Position numbers and translations under genes: made by a program. The notes under the pieces were generated by a model that saw nothing but the letters and a program-made list of their open reading frames with translations, was not told where the DNA came from and did not search any database. Below are positions 45,889-57,890 of a DNA stretch of 64,000 bases, piece after piece. Numbering within the stretch: position 1 is the stretch's first letter; each line of letters opens with the position of its first letter. The stretch is from the NCBI GenBank assembly GCA_051294375.1, contig JBJCIZ010000836.1:1-64000 (forward strand). Reading direction: 5' to 3'. This DNA comes from Paraspadella gotoi. Lineage: Eukaryota; Chaetognatha.

Positions 45889-47987
45889 ATGGGGGAAGAG
45901 GATTTGCTCTTCTCCCTCGTGTTTACTTGCATGTATTCACTACTTTTACGGCGGTCTTGGGGGGGGGTAAAGCGTTTTGGTCTTCCATCGCTTTTTCGCC
46001 TTTTCACAACCGCTCTTGGTCTTGCCAACGGAAGACAAAAAAAATTTTTTTTTAGTCAAACTGATAAAGGAAACCGGAGACATGCCCTGCAGCTCTCGGT
46101 CGCAGGGAGACGGGCGCTGCCCGTGTGGCGCCGGCGCCATGCCTTACGGCGTCGTTTCTCTCGTTGGTCTGCTCTCCTTCCTGGAGAGCCTCCGGCCGTC
46201 CGCCGAGTTGCTCGGCCGGATAACGGACGCGGGTCCGCCCTATCTGCCTCGCGGCGTCTGGGCCCTTATCCGGTCGGCGACCCTGGCGTCGCAATCCGTA
46301 TCGGGCCTCGCCTACCCGGCCTTGTGCCGGATGGTGCAGGCCCTGATTTCCAGGTGTGGGATCGTTTTAATATTTCCTTTATCTCCTTCTTTCCTCCTTT
46401 TATTTCTCTCAAGCTTTTATTGTTATCAGTTTCATTTGTTTATTTTGATTTTAATTATCACTATCTTTTTGCTTAAGTTCGAAAATTTTTTTATTTTTGT
46501 TTGTTTTCGCCTTTTCTTTTTTTTTTCTAACGAAAAAAATTCTTTCTTTTAGCACCATGGAGTCCGTCGGCGGCTCCACTTATACTGGGCCCGCCTCGGC
46601 GGTCTCGGACGGAACGGGGGCGGCGGGAGACCTGCGCTACTACCGGATTGTTAATCCTGGCGAGCAGGTCCTCGTCGTCGCCGGGGACGGCGCCGCCGAG
46701 ATTGTCGCTGAGGCAGTCGTCGGGGCGGCTACGCCTTCCCGGATCTACGTCGGCGACCTGCCCGCACCCGGTACCATGCGGGCAGGCGACGGGCGCCAAC
46801 CTCTTCAACGTCCAGTGTAAGTAAGGTGGCGATTATTATTTACTGTTTTCTCAAGTTTTATATATTTTTTTGGAAATTTACTATATGTATTTTACATTTG
46901 CATAGTTATTTTCTTATGTTTTTTTTTGGTTTATTTCAAATTTATTTTCGAATTCACTTATTTCTTTCTTTCGAATTTAACTTTTGTTCTAAATGCGGGA
47001 TAATTCTGGGAGGTCTAATGTTTAGTTGTTACGGACGTCCAACATTTAAGAGAAAAAAAAATATTTGTTTACAGCTCCCAAGTTTGGCCCGAAGTCGGGT
47101 TCGAGGATATTTCGCCGGCCGAGGACGACGAGGATGATGACGAGGTCGAGGTGGAGGGGGCTACGGCGGGCGGCAGCGGGGCCAACGGCGTCGGCGGCCC
47201 TTTACTCTCCGCCCAACCCTCTCAGACTTATCAACCGACGCCGCGCTCGGCGTTGATGCAGGCGGCCCCATCAACGTCGGCGTCTACACCCACGAGTGCC
47301 TCGACGGACCTAACGGGGAACTTCGGGCTCCCGGAAACGCCGCTGCAGGACGAGGGACCCTCTAGGCGTCCGCCCCTTGAGGACTTCCTGTTCAGCCTCT
47401 CCGGGAGCCAGGGGTACGACCCCGAGTCAAATTTCGCGCTGCCCGGCCGCGACGTTCTCAACTTGACCATGACCACTGTCACGATGACGACGACTCTGAC
47501 AACGACGACGGCCCTGACCACGACGACGGCGTCGGCCGTCGTTGCGCCAAGCCAGGCCGAGTCCACGGGCAGCACTTTTCGCGCCTCGGCAACGGCGTAC
47601 GGCTTCCCGGCGGCCAAGTCCAGCCGCGGGAAGAAACGGCGCCGCCCCGGGAGGCGCGGCTCTTGTGCCCCCAACACTCCACAGCCGTGGAGTGGGCATC
47701 ACCATCATGCGCCGTGGGGGCAGGGTCACGGCCGTGGTCAGCCGGAAGGGCAGCAACATGCGCCGCCCTACGGCTATAACGGCGCCCAGATGGCGGCCAC
47801 GGCCGTCTCCAATTGGCGTCCATGCGCCGACGCCCACCTCTACTCCACCCCATGCCGCATCGCTGGGGACGTCAATAACCCAACGTGCGTGCACCGCCTC
47901 GGTGGAGGTGGGGCGCGCAGTCGCGGCAATGGCGGTCACGGCGGGTCGGGTTGGCCGCGCGGGGAGGGCCGCGGCCCCCTCTCTTAA
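45889..47987 (+). CDS. Multi-exon gene, function unknown
   Basis: Three exons join in one frame. Exon A starts at 46056 after a TTTTTTTAG acceptor (ATG 46082) and ends AG|GTGTGG at 46353. Exon B runs 46553-46816 (TTCTTTTAG before, GT|GTAAGT after). Exon C runs from 47075 (TTTACAG before) to the stop at 47985-47987. An earlier exon with ATG 45889 ending GGGG|GTAAAG (45967) is possible, but its phase does not fit and it ends in a G run. Exon A is hydrophobic and helical (GVVSLVGLLSFLESL), with a Cys-rich start. Exon B is Gly/Ala-rich. Exon C opens with a very acidic stretch (AEDDEDDDEVEVE), then is Ser/Thr/Pro-rich with a Thr run, then basic (RGKKRRRPGRRG), then Gly/His-rich. GC is near 60%. 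No known domain is recognised. It could be a nuclear or structural protein. Confidence 0.55.
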
Positions 47988-47989
47988 AT

Positions 47990-48500
47990 GTATATGTATG
48001 TGTATAGCATTGTTAGCTTTTAGTTTATCTTATTCCCTTTTTCTCTTTTTTGTTTAGACTTAGCTATTGCTTGACACTGTTATTTTTTTTGTTTATTGTT
48101 ATCGAATATTGATTTTGACTGTTTTTTTTTTTGATTATGCCTGTTTGCTGTGTTTACTAATTTTTCATGTTTACTGCCATAATAAATATTGACGTAGAAG
48201 TTTTTATTGAAAAAAAGGTGGAAATTATTATCTTCTTCTAGCATTTTGTTTAGTCTCGACATCTTAAAGAGTTAGCTCGATTTAGTGACGAGAGAAAAGG
48301 AGACGAGAGTGTTTATAAATGTACTTAATTGTTTGGTCGCCGAATCTTTTCAGCTTCAAGGCGACAAACAGAAAGGGAAAGGAAAAAAAAAGGCGAAAGT
48401 CGGTCTGTCCTCATGTTATTTTTTTTTTCGACGGCTGAGTTAAATTTCGGAACGGGAGAGAACCGAAAGCGGATAATATTTTTTGTAAAATCGGGTGACG
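47990..48500. other. 3' flank of the 46-48 kb gene
   Basis: AT-rich, with AATAAATA at 48181-48188 as a possible poly(A) signal. No gene is seen up to the LTR at 48502. Confidence 0.4.
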
Positions 48501-48501
48501 T

Positions 48502-48736
48502 TGTGGACGCAACAAAGTTTCAGAGTAAGAATGATTTATTCTTCAACAACGTTATAAACAATAACAGTCAAAATGCTCAGATGCTAAGTCTTATTACAAT
48601 GGTATTTACAAAGGTCAACGTTTGACCATAAAGGTCAACGTTTTGACCATAAGTAAGTTGGGGGAATTGCAGCGAGATAAGTTTGGTAAGGTCATGTGGT
48701 TTGACGAGGGTTGCGTGTTCTTGATGTTCGTCCACA
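48502..48736 (-). mobile_element. 3' LTR of the degenerate Ty3 element
   Basis: 235 bp, TG...CA ends on the minus strand (TGTGGACG...TCCACA). It pairs with 53702-53930. The purine tract GGCTTGGGGGGATG lies just inside (48737-48750) and matches the tract of the intact element at 63139-63151. Confidence 0.75.
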
Positions 48737-51700
48737 CATCCCCCCAAGCCTTTGACCGGGTGGGGAGAAGGCTTGAGAGTATTGAATTGCATCGTCTTTT
48801 TCATCGTATCTTCCGGCGGCTTGAAGCATCGCGGAAGGATGTGAAAGACCAGGTATTGATGCAGATTGTCGACGAGCGATTTGGCGGCGTCGTGGAAAAC
48901 GCGAGTGGCGCGCTTCCGTTTCCGGAGGTGGGTGCGGGGCGGGGCTGCAGTGGTAACGACGCGGGGGCGACCACGTGTCGCGCCTGCGTGCGGATGCGGG
49001 GGTGCGGATTCGTCGGTGACGACGGGTTTCAGTCGATCGACGGAGATACTTCGACGCCGCGGCCGGTATTCATTTTGAAAGTTTTTGGGCCACGTTCGAG
49101 GACGTTGTAAGGGCCGTCATAGGGCGGTTGGGCGGCGTCGAATGCCACGCGTCGGACATAGACGCGTGTTGACGTCTGCGAATGTTTCCGCGGACATGAG
49201 AAGGCTCGCGCATGCCAAGCGGCGGGCAGAGGGCTGCATGAGAGCGACATCTGCGCGGAGATCGTCGAGGATTCGCGGAGCGAGCGGCTGGCGTCGGCGT
49301 CGTTGTCGGGACTGGAAGTAGCTCGGCCAGGAGCGTCAGCGTCTCGCCAGCGTTAATTCGCGCGGGGAGGCGTCCGAGTCTTCTCGTGGTGTTGCGCGGA
49401 GACTCAGAGAGTCCAAGGGAGTTGCGCCAACCAGTTATTTCCAGCGCGCGTCGCAGCGGGCCCGAGGCCGCTTTCAGCGTCCGATGAAGGCGCTCGACCA
49501 TCCCGTTGGATGGGGTGGTAGGCGTTTCGTCGTGGAAGGGTCAAAGCCGAACTACCGCCGCCACTTGGCGCCCATATTTTCGACGTGAATTGGGCGCCAC
49601 GATCGGTGGTGACGATCGGACGGGACGCCAAAACGCGAAACCCAGTTTTGTAGGAAGGCGGCGGCGACGAGTGCGGCGGAGATTGTCGCAAGTGGTGCCG
49701 CTTCCGGCCAGCGCGTGAAGACGGTCAATCATCGTCAGAAGATGAGTATGACCAGAGACGGCTGGCAGCGGCCCCACCAGGATCGATATGAACGTGAGCG
49801 AAACGTTGGCTGGTGGTTCGAATTTCTGGAATGGCCGCGCGGACGTGGCGCTGCGTCTTGGCGCGCTGACAAGTGTCGCATGACCCTGCCATCGTCCGAT
49901 GTCGGATGAGGCGATGGCCATACAAGCGCGTCGTCACGAGCTTTTTGGATCGCGCGAACTCCCGGTGGGCGATTGCCATGGGTGGCGTCGAAAACGCGCC
50001 GGCGCCATGACGCTGGAACAATGTGGCGGCTCGGGAGCCGTGAGATGTCGCAGCATGAGTGTCGTGTTGCTGATTGGAATGTTTTTGAGTCGGAGCCGCG
50101 TATGAGGGTCGTTTGAGGAGCCGCTGGACATCGTCGTCGGTGGCTTGATCAGCCGCCATTGCCTCAAAGTTGACTTGGAAGGCGCCGACGGCGTTGACGG
50201 TGGCGGCCGATGTCCTCACGCTCTTTTTGCGCGTTCAAGATCGCTTCAGGTTGATCTGTAGGGATTGTCCGCGTGGCGGCGCTGACGGAGGAAGTTGGCG
50301 GGCGGGAAGAGGCATCGGCGACGACGTTCGCCTTTCCGGCGATATGACGGATGTCGCCGGTATTTCGGCGATGCCCGCCAGTTGATAGGTTTGCCTCATG
50401 GTGTGATGCTCGGCCTTTTTCCGCAGCGCCGGCACGGAGCGAGATGTGGTCGCTAAAAAGTGTGAAGCGGCGTCCTTCGACGTATGGGCGGAAATGGCGA
50501 ATTGAGCGTGGGCGGCGAGAAGCTCCTTGTCAAAGGGTGCCATTTCGTTGATTGGGTTTCAGGGCTTTGAATGAAAAACCCAGGGCTGCCATTGGCCCGT
50601 CAACAAGCTGTTCGAGGACGGCGCCTCGACGAGCGACGTCAGGAGGCGTCAACCAGTGGAGCAAGGGGAGGCGCCGTCGATAGGGTGGACCAGCATTTGT
50701 AGAGTCGGCTGAGGGCGTCCTTGATTGCCTGGAAAGCGGCGGTCTTGCGGGGCCGCCCATTTTAGCGCGCGCGGTTTTCCGCGGAGAACTTCAAGAAGGT
50801 CGGTCGAGATGATGTGCGGCGTGGGGCACGAATCGGCAGGTAGTAGTTGAAAACCCCAAGAAAGCGTTGAAGTTCTTTTACAGTAGTGGGCGTGGCCATC
50901 TCGCGTAAGCGCTCTCACCTTTGACGGAAGTGGGCGGACGCCATCTTTGTCGACGTGTAGCAAGAAACTCCAGGCTGGAGGCACCGAAAACGCATTTAGC
51001 GGCGGTTGACAATGAGCGCCGTTGTCGGCGAGCGCGTTGAAGACAGCTTTGAGATCCTCTTGATGCTCTTCGTGTGAGTGGATGCCACAAAGCAGGTCAT
51101 CCAAGTAAGACGAAGACGTGGGGAATTGCGCATAGGACTTTGGTCCATCATGCGTTGGAAATCCGCCGGCGTTTTTCAACCAAATGCATTGAAGAGGAAA
51201 CTCTAAGGGCCGGCCGAACGGCGTAAAGATGATTCGCCGTTTTCATGACATCTTCTTTCGCGACAGGGATCTGATGATATCCCTTTGCAGAGGTCGATCT
51301 TCGAGAAGACTGTCTTCCCGGCGACGTCGGCGTTGAAGTTCCATAGAGTTGGCGGATCGGTAACGGTCATCGACGGTGACGCCGTTGAGACGTCGATAGT
51401 CACCGCAAGGACGAAGAGAGCCGTCGGGTTTCCGAGTGAGTGTAGCGGCGACGCCCAGGCGGCGTTGAGCGCCGGATAATCCCGAGTTCCAGCATTTTTC
51501 TCGAACTCGGCCTTGGCGGCAGCGAGCTGATCTGGGGCGCAAGGGCGGCGGGCCGGGCAAATACGGGCGGACCTTTCGTTGGAATATGATGCTCGACAAC
51601 CGTGCTTTGGTGGTGCCGAGTTTGAAGACAGTTTGGTAGTTTCTGGTCGCCCATCAAAAAGTCCAGAGTAAGGCGTCGCGAACGTGTTAGAACGCGGGGG

Positions 51701-53700
51701 CGGCGCAGCGGCGGCGGCGTCGTGGGCATGGCCGGAAATGACCATGTAGTCATCGAGGTCGAGAGAGAATACGGCGTTGATGTATCAACGCCGAGATGGT
51801 GCTCCATCAAAAGTTCACGCCGAGGAATGGGCGTGGCGACGTCGGCGATGATAACGAGATAGGAAAAACGCGTTTTCCCAATCTAATCCCCATCTCTCGG
51901 ATGCCGAAGGTTTCGATGGGCGTGTCTGTGGTCACGGCGCGGAGTGGCGGGGGATTAGCTAGCGGCGGAGCGCCGCTTTGACAGCGGCGGGGTCCGCTTT
52001 TGGCGCGGCGCGTATCGGACGGGAGGCGGGGATGAGCGCGCCTCGGAACCGCCGTCGACGAGCCACTCCAGGCCGCGTCGGGGTCGCGCACAAAGAAGAG
52101 TTTCGAGTCGTTTTCGGCCGGCGACACGGGCGACTATCGGCCGCCGGCGTTGGCGTTTGACGCGTGCCATGGGCATGGGCGGCCATCGCGGTTAGTCCCG
52201 TGGCATTTGAATGCGTTTGGTGCCAAAGTATATAGTGGTAGAAGCACTTGGCTTCTCCCATGGGCGGTTCGCGGGCTGGCTGAGAGCGGGGCGTCAATGT
52301 TGGGCGCCGTTGCTGCTGCTATGCGCTGCTGCATTGGCGCTGTTGTGATGGGCCGCTGCTGCGAGGAGGGGCGTTGTGTTGCGGCGTGGCGGCGGTCGTC
52401 GTACTGCGTTTGCGTATGAGATGGCAGCAGGTCGTCGTCGCTTGCCGATTCGTCCTTGAATCGCCAGTGGCTCGTCCACTGCGACTTCGATGGAGGTGAC
52501 GGCGTCACCGAGATGAGGGCGATCAGAGGCTTGCGGAGTTGTCCGGAAGGGAGAAAAACTCATCGGCATCTTTGCGATGTCGACGGGCCGTCTTGTCCTT
52601 TCTGACGGCGTGCTCTCGGACGTCTAGAGAGGGCAGGCGGAGCGGCAATATGGGCAGCCTGATGTTGTCGATTGTGAGGCCTTCAAGGACGGCGTCGATC
52701 GCGGAAGGTGCTGAGAAGGTTTTGTGACGCCTTTCAGCGTCGTCATCTTCAGCGCCGTTTGCGGCGCGCGCTGTTGGCATCTTCACCAATATATTTTTTG
52801 CAAGTGGAGAACCAGGTTTTATGAGGCGTTGGGACATCTCGTCGATGCGGAGACCATGTGGAATAAGTCGGTGCGGGGAGATGGGAATGGCGTGAGGATT
52901 AGTGGCCTTCTTCTCGCCGGTCGGTGACGCCGGTGGCGCCAAATCCACAGCGGCGGTGGTCGAGCCATCTTACGATGTGTGTCATGGGTCGAGCGTCGTG
53001 AGTTTTTGGATTCCTCCTTCTTGCCCGTAGTGGGGCTGGAGGAAGGTCGAGGATTGGTTTGGCGTTGCCGCGGGGCGGCGTCGCTGACGCCATCTTCACT
53101 GATGGGGGCAAACTCCGTAGAGGCGGTTGCTGCATCCGCTGAGAGGGAGTTGGTCTTTCGATGACCGAGGCGAGTTTTTCGTTTATTTCAAAATCATGGA
53201 ATAGTTTTTCGATTTGCGTCTCGGTAGACGTCGCGGATGTCGAGGCGGCAGCGTGTGGAAAGCATCGTCGCGGCCGCGCGTCGAGTGGGCATGGCGTTGG
53301 CCGTTGTTACGGGCATCGTTGGTTTCCTCTTCGTCGGCCGGCGTTGCAGGCGTGAGACCTTGGATGATGAGGACGGCGGCATTTATAAAAAAGATTTAAT
53401 GAAAAAATTTATTTGCGTTAAAAATGATTTTATTTTTTAAAAAAATGATTAGATTTTGAAAAGGAAAAAAAAAGATATTCGTTTGAAAAAATGATTTGAG
53501 TTGAAAACTGGTTTGAAAATTGATTCGAATCGAGATTTTGGAAAAAAAAATAATTTGGCCAAAGAAAAATTAAAAATAAAAAAAAAACGCCGCAAAAGTT
53601 TGTTTCGTTTTCGTGAGTTGTAGTTTTTTCTTTTTCTTTTTGTTTTTTGTTTGTATATTTTTTTGTTTTTGTTTTCGTTTTTTACATCGGCTAAACCACG
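48737..53700 (-). pseudogene. Degenerate Ty3/CsRn1-like gag-pol
   Basis: Read on the minus strand the usual order is visible in pieces across several frames. It runs from gag (about 53300-52200), ending in a CHCC-type finger (KCFYHY...FKCH), to protease (EWLVDGGSEA, about 52110-52080). RT (KTVFSKIDLCKG near 51300, YLDDLL near 51100), RNase H and integrase follow, with CDTCQRAK near 49880, TTDRGAQFTS near 49600 and MVERLHRTLKAA near 49490. The frame changes many times, almost always by single-base indels and rarely by stop substitutions. As assembled it cannot make a full polyprotein. It is related to, but not a copy of, the element at 58277-63391. Confidence 0.85.
53450..53700 (-). other. Leader of the degenerate Ty3 element
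   Basis: AT-rich leader between gag and the 5' LTR. On the minus strand TGGTTTAGCCGATGT next to the LTR looks like a damaged tRNA-Trp-type primer site. Confidence 0.45.
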
Positions 53701-53701
53701 T

Positions 53702-53930
53702 TGGACCGGCAACAAGTTTCAGAGTAAGTAATGATTTATTCTTCAACAACTTATAAACAATAACAGTCAAAATGCTCAGATGCTAAGTCTATTACAATGG
53801 TATTTACAAAGGTACGTTTGACCTAAAGGTCCACGTTTTTGACCATAAGTAAGTTGGGTGGAATTGAGCGAAGTAAGTGGTAGTCATGTGGTTTGACGAG
53901 GGTTGCGTGTTCTTGATTGTTCGTTCCACA
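53702..53930 (-). mobile_element. 5' LTR of the degenerate Ty3 element
   Basis: About 229 bp. Matches 48502-48736 with mainly one-base insertions and deletions. Confidence 0.75.
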
Positions 53931-54535
53931 ACGTTAAAACATAAGTAATTCTGGTCGCGAACATGAGTAATCAGGGACGCGAACATAAGTAATCAAGGTC
54001 GCGGTCGCTTTATAAAGAAAATACGACTTTTTGTCGTAGTAATAAAGTTGAGTCGCTAGCATTTTTTTTATCGCGTATTTCGCGAGAACTCGCACGAGGC
54101 AAAGTTACGATGAATCATGGCTCGCGTCTGACGTCAGCAGGGGGCGGTTTTCGTAGGCGGAGCACTGGCCAGTTGCTCAGCCTTGGACTGGAAAGAACGC
54201 CGGCTCCGTGCGATGAAAAAAAAAAAATATCCGGGGCGCCAGAGAAGTGGCGCGGCGACTTCCGGTGGGGCGGGGCGTTTCCAGGCGGCGCCGCCGCACT
54301 CTCAAAGTCGTCGGTAGCCGAGGCTCGCACCCATCTGGCTATCTGGTTGCCAACCGACCTTGATTGTTTATGTTTATTATTCTCTCATTTCTCAGCCGGC
54401 GCTAAAGGGCGTTGTCCGCCTCTTTGCGCAACTTTCTCATTGTGCGTCTGTGAACCACGCGACGCGCGGCGCCATCTTCTGGTTCTACTAAATATTCATC
54501 GCCTTTTTATTTATAACAGACGCTCGTTCATATTT
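53931..54535. other. GC-rich block, possibly the end of another retroelement
   Basis: Contains three imperfect 23 bp units (GAACATAAGTAATCAAGGTCGC, 53936-54004), a TTTATAAAG box (54009-54017), a TGACGTCA site (54130-54137) and a frame of 144 codons (54110-54544) with no recognised domain. It lies downstream of the minus-strand integrase fragment and could be its 3' region. Confidence 0.35.
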
Positions 54536-54539
54536 TGGG

Positions 54540-54990
54540 TATAATTTGAACTCAAGCGATTTGACTTTATTCGCCTTTTTTTTGTACAAATTTCGCCAAA
54601 TCAAAACTTTTTCTCCTATTTCATATTCGATTATATTAGTTAAAATTAAACTAGGCGTCGTTTCTATATTACGAGCCCGGCATATTTTATGTAGTAGGGC
54701 CTCAATTCAAAAATTTTTCTCTGCCAAATAACTCTCACTCGAGCCCTCTGGCGGTTCCGCTTCGGCGGTTTGAGAGCAAGGTAAGACCGGATCACGCCCA
54801 TAGAAAAGTTGGTGGGGTGAAACTAGCAAGTCGTTTTCGATCTTTATGGGGGCAAGATTTATCGCCCTTACCACCGAACGCCAAGTTTTAGTCCAAGGCT
54901 GTCCCGATGGTTGTAAACGCCGAAAAAGATCGATTAGGGTAGCGTTAACCTTCTCAGACAAATTCGAATTTTTTTGTGATGGTCTGAAGA
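54540..54990 (-). pseudogene. Retroviral-type integrase C-terminal fragment
   Basis: On the minus strand the sequence reads NLSEKVNATLIDLFRRLQ, later SPHQLFYGRDPVLP, then after a stop or frameshift near 54707 IEYEIGEKVLIWRNLY. These fit the end of an integrase core and the following C-terminal domain. The DDE residues before this are missing. Codon use and repeats do not tie it to the Ty3 elements nearby. Confidence 0.6.
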
Positions 54991-55128
54991 AGTTACAAGT
55001 AAAGTGAGAAGGAAATCTTTCGGGGCCAACTTTAAAACGCGTTTTTGCTGAGACGGAGTCAATTTTTTAATTTGTTTCAAAAAGGGAAAATTTTTTCTGA
55101 ACCTGTCGACGGCCGCGTCGTTGCTCAT
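54985..55128 (-). pseudogene. Short conserved-looking ORF fused to the integrase fragment
   Basis: It starts at ATG 55128 and encodes a charged helical protein (RFRKNFPFLKQIKKLTPSQQ, then KRVLKLAPKDFLLTLL). It runs directly into the integrase fragment in another frame. I recall similar small proteins with a 'xxxSPxQRxxLLKxA' pattern in invertebrate mobile DNA, including Polinton/adintovirus-like elements, but cannot confirm this. It appears broken at the junction. Confidence 0.4.
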
Positions 55129-55139
55129 TTTTTTACAAA

Positions 55140-55373
55140 ATACACTTGAGTGAAATAGGGATCTGAGGGTAAAAAGTTACTTATATACTGAATTTTTTGA
55201 TTACCTAGATTATGAATATTTATCAATTTTAGTTGAACTTATCCTGAGCTTTGATATCGTCAAATATTTCGACCAAACTGAGAGGATGGCGAGGTTCCAA
55301 TTGTCGACCCTGGTTAATGAGGGAGGAACGATCTCGTCTCAAATTGCATAAAATTAAATATAAACATTGAGCT
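55140..55373 (+). other. Upstream region of the mucin-like gene
   Basis: AT-rich, no clear repeat. CTATAAAA at 55372-55379 resembles a TATA box but overlaps the first coding codons. Confidence 0.35.
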
Positions 55374-57890
55374 ATAAAACTTTTTTGCCTCATTTTTTTG
55401 GCTCTGGCCGTCGCCGATCAACCGTGGTTCCGTCGGCAAAATGAATCTCAGAGATTCTACGTTAGTTTATTGTCATAAGTTAATTGGGAATTTAAGTTTG
55501 CGAAAATATTTAAATTAACTATTTTTTCCTTTCTTTCCCTCCCCCCACCTTTTTCAGAATTGTATCGAGAGATATTGCGGCGAAGGAAAGACGGAATGTA
55601 AGCGAAAAGAGAGAGAAAAGAGGAAGAAGCCAACCAACTAACGCCATCTACGTTTTTTCTTTTGTCTCTTGGCAGCCTTCATACGTCGACAGTGTTGGCG
55701 CTTTACCCGCGCCGTGCTAGAGCGCTTTCGTCAGATGCTGTGAGTTTATTTTTTTTCGCCTCGAAATCTTAATCTTTCGCCTCGAATTTTTAATCTTTCG
55801 CCTCAAATTTTTAATGTTTCGCCTTGAATTTTTAATCTTTTGCCTCGAATATTTTTTCATCTCTCAGAGCTCGAGATCGATCCGACGAGGCGACGACGAC
55901 CACGAAGGAGACGACGACGACGGTGAGAAGGACGACGACGGCGAGAAGGATGACGACGACGACGACTTGGCGACCGGCGCCGAGGAGGGTGACGACGACG
56001 ACATCCTGGCGACCGGCGCCGAGGAGGGCGACGACGACGCGGCGACCCGCGCCGAGGAGGACGACGACGCGGCGACCGACGCCGAGGACGACGACGATGC
56101 GGCGACCGGCGCCAAGGACGACGACAACGACGACGACGTGGCGACCAGCGCCGAGAACGACGACGCGGCGATCAACGCCCGTCAATTGGCGTCCGGCGCC
56201 CGTAGATCGGCGTCCAGCGCCTTCGAATCGGCGACCGGCGCCAGAGGTTAGGCGACCGGCGCCAATACCTACTTTTCCATGGCGACCGGCGCCAAGGACG
56301 ACGACAACGACTCGGCGTCCAGCGCCGAGAACGCCGACGACGATACGGCGACCGGCGCCAAGAACAACGCCGCGATCAACGCCCGTCAATTGGCGTCCAG
56401 CGCCTTTGGATCGACGACCAGCGTCCGTAGATGGGCGTCCAGCGCCGGAGGATAGGCGACCGGCGCCAATAGCCACTTTTCCGTGGCGTCCATTGACGAG
56501 GCGACCGGCGCCAAGGACGACGACAACTCGGCATCCAGCACCGAGGCAACCGGCGCCAAGAACGACGACTCGGCGTCCAGCGCCGAGAAGGACGACGACG
56601 ACTCGGCGACCGGCACCGACGACGACGACTAGGCATCCAGCGCCAAGAAGGACGACGACGACTCAGCGACCAGCGCCGGAAGTTCGGCGACCTGCGCCGG
56701 AGGTTTGGCGTCCAGCGCCTTCGACGAGACGACGAGCGCCCGTACCGACTTTCCCATGGCGACCTTCTACACGACGACCAGCGTGGACCAGGAGTGGACG
56801 ACGCCCGCGCCGCCACCGGGGAGAGTATGGGTGGCGAGGACGCCGGCGTCGCTCGTGGCGAAGCCGACTTCGCCAATTTGGGTGGCGCCGTGGCCATCAA
56901 GTTGGCGACGGCGGCGACGAACAACAACAACAGCAAAAACATCATCATCCACATCATCCTCAACAACTACAACATTCTCTACATCAGCCTCCCCAACAAC
57001 CTCCACAACATCCTCTACAATATCCTCCACAATAACCTCTACAACAACCTCTACAACAACCACCTCCATAACATCCTCTACAACAACATCTACATCATTA
57101 ACTCCATTAACCTCTACATCAGCCTCTACAACAGCCTCTACATCATCCCATCCATCAACCTCAGCTTCGTCAACCTCTACATCACTCTCTACTACATCAT
57201 TATCCACTCCATCAACCTCTACATTTCACTCTACAACAACATCATCCACTCAATTGACCTCTACATCATACTCTACAACATCATTCAATCCATCAACCTC
57301 TACATCACACTCTACGACAACATCATCCTCTACAACAACATCATCCAGTTCATCAAGCTTTACATCAACTCGACCCATTACATCATTCAAACTAACTACT
57401 TCAAAAAAGTAAGTTTTCAAAAGTCTAAAAAAAAATTCGCCGCGAAACGCGATTTTTTTGCCACAAATATTTCTAATTTTGCCTCAAATCTTTTTTTTCA
57501 GATTCGAAATTCCGAGAACGATGGCGATGACGACGATGGTGATGACGACGAGAACGAGGGTGGAAGAGGAAGAAGATCAAAGGGCCTTTTGGCAGAGCAG
57601 TTTAATGTGAGTAATAATTGATATTTTAAAATTCCAAAAAAAGAAATTGAAACTAGGATAATGATTTTATATAAAATATCTTGAATATTTGTTTCTACAG
57701 CATCTACATAATAGCTATCGCGAGCGTGGTGGGGGCGCTCGGCGTCTTTGTGGGCGTCGGCGTCGGCGTCGTCTTTAGGCGCCAACTACGGCGCCTTGTG
57801 GACCATGTGCGGCGGCGGCGACGAGGAACTCGAGACGTTGGGGTTTTCGTGGTGGAGGGAGAGGGAGAAGAAAGAAGAGGGAGGGGGTGA
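55374..57890 (+). CDS. Spliced membrane mucin-like gene
   Basis: Six exons fit GT-AG rules: E1 to 55460 (TAC|GTTAGT), E2 55558-55597, E3 55676-55739, E4 55868-57408 (ends before GTAAGT), E5 57502-57606, E6 57701-57890. E1 encodes a strong signal peptide (KLFCLIFLALAVADQPW), but the expected start codon reads ATA (55374), so the ATG is mutated, misread or in an upstream exon. E2-E3 add a short Cys-bearing part (NCIERYCGEGK). E4 is a long Thr/Pro/Arg repeat (TTTTWRPAPRR), then a Ser/Thr-rich mucin tract. The two lie in different frames, so an indel or unseen intron is needed near 56800. E5 is acidic at its end. E6 gives one transmembrane helix (IIAIASVVGALGVFVGVGVGVV) with a basic tail. The plan is that of a type I membrane mucin. 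An alternative frame over E4 is Asp-rich but carries three stops. Confidence 0.6.
55868..56720 (+). repeat. Coding minisatellite GGCGACCGGCGCCAAGGACGACGAC
   Basis: Tandem, irregular units built from GGCGACCGGCGCC and (GAC)n lie within exon 4. Higher-order copies starting TTTTCCATGGCGACC or TTTTCCGTGGCG recur at about 56270, 56480 and 56750. Confidence 0.8.

Noticed and set aside
49404-53382. Many plus-strand frames between 49 and 53.4 kb
   Set aside because: They are antisense shadows of the minus-strand Ty3 pseudogene.
54110-54544. 144-codon frame as a host gene
   Set aside because: No domain, signal peptide or splice support, and an overlapping frame on the other strand is equally open in GC-rich DNA.
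55814-56251. Asp-rich frame over exon 4 of the mucin-like gene
   Set aside because: It has three stops in later repeats and does not join the signal-peptide exon in phase. The Thr-rich frame does both better.
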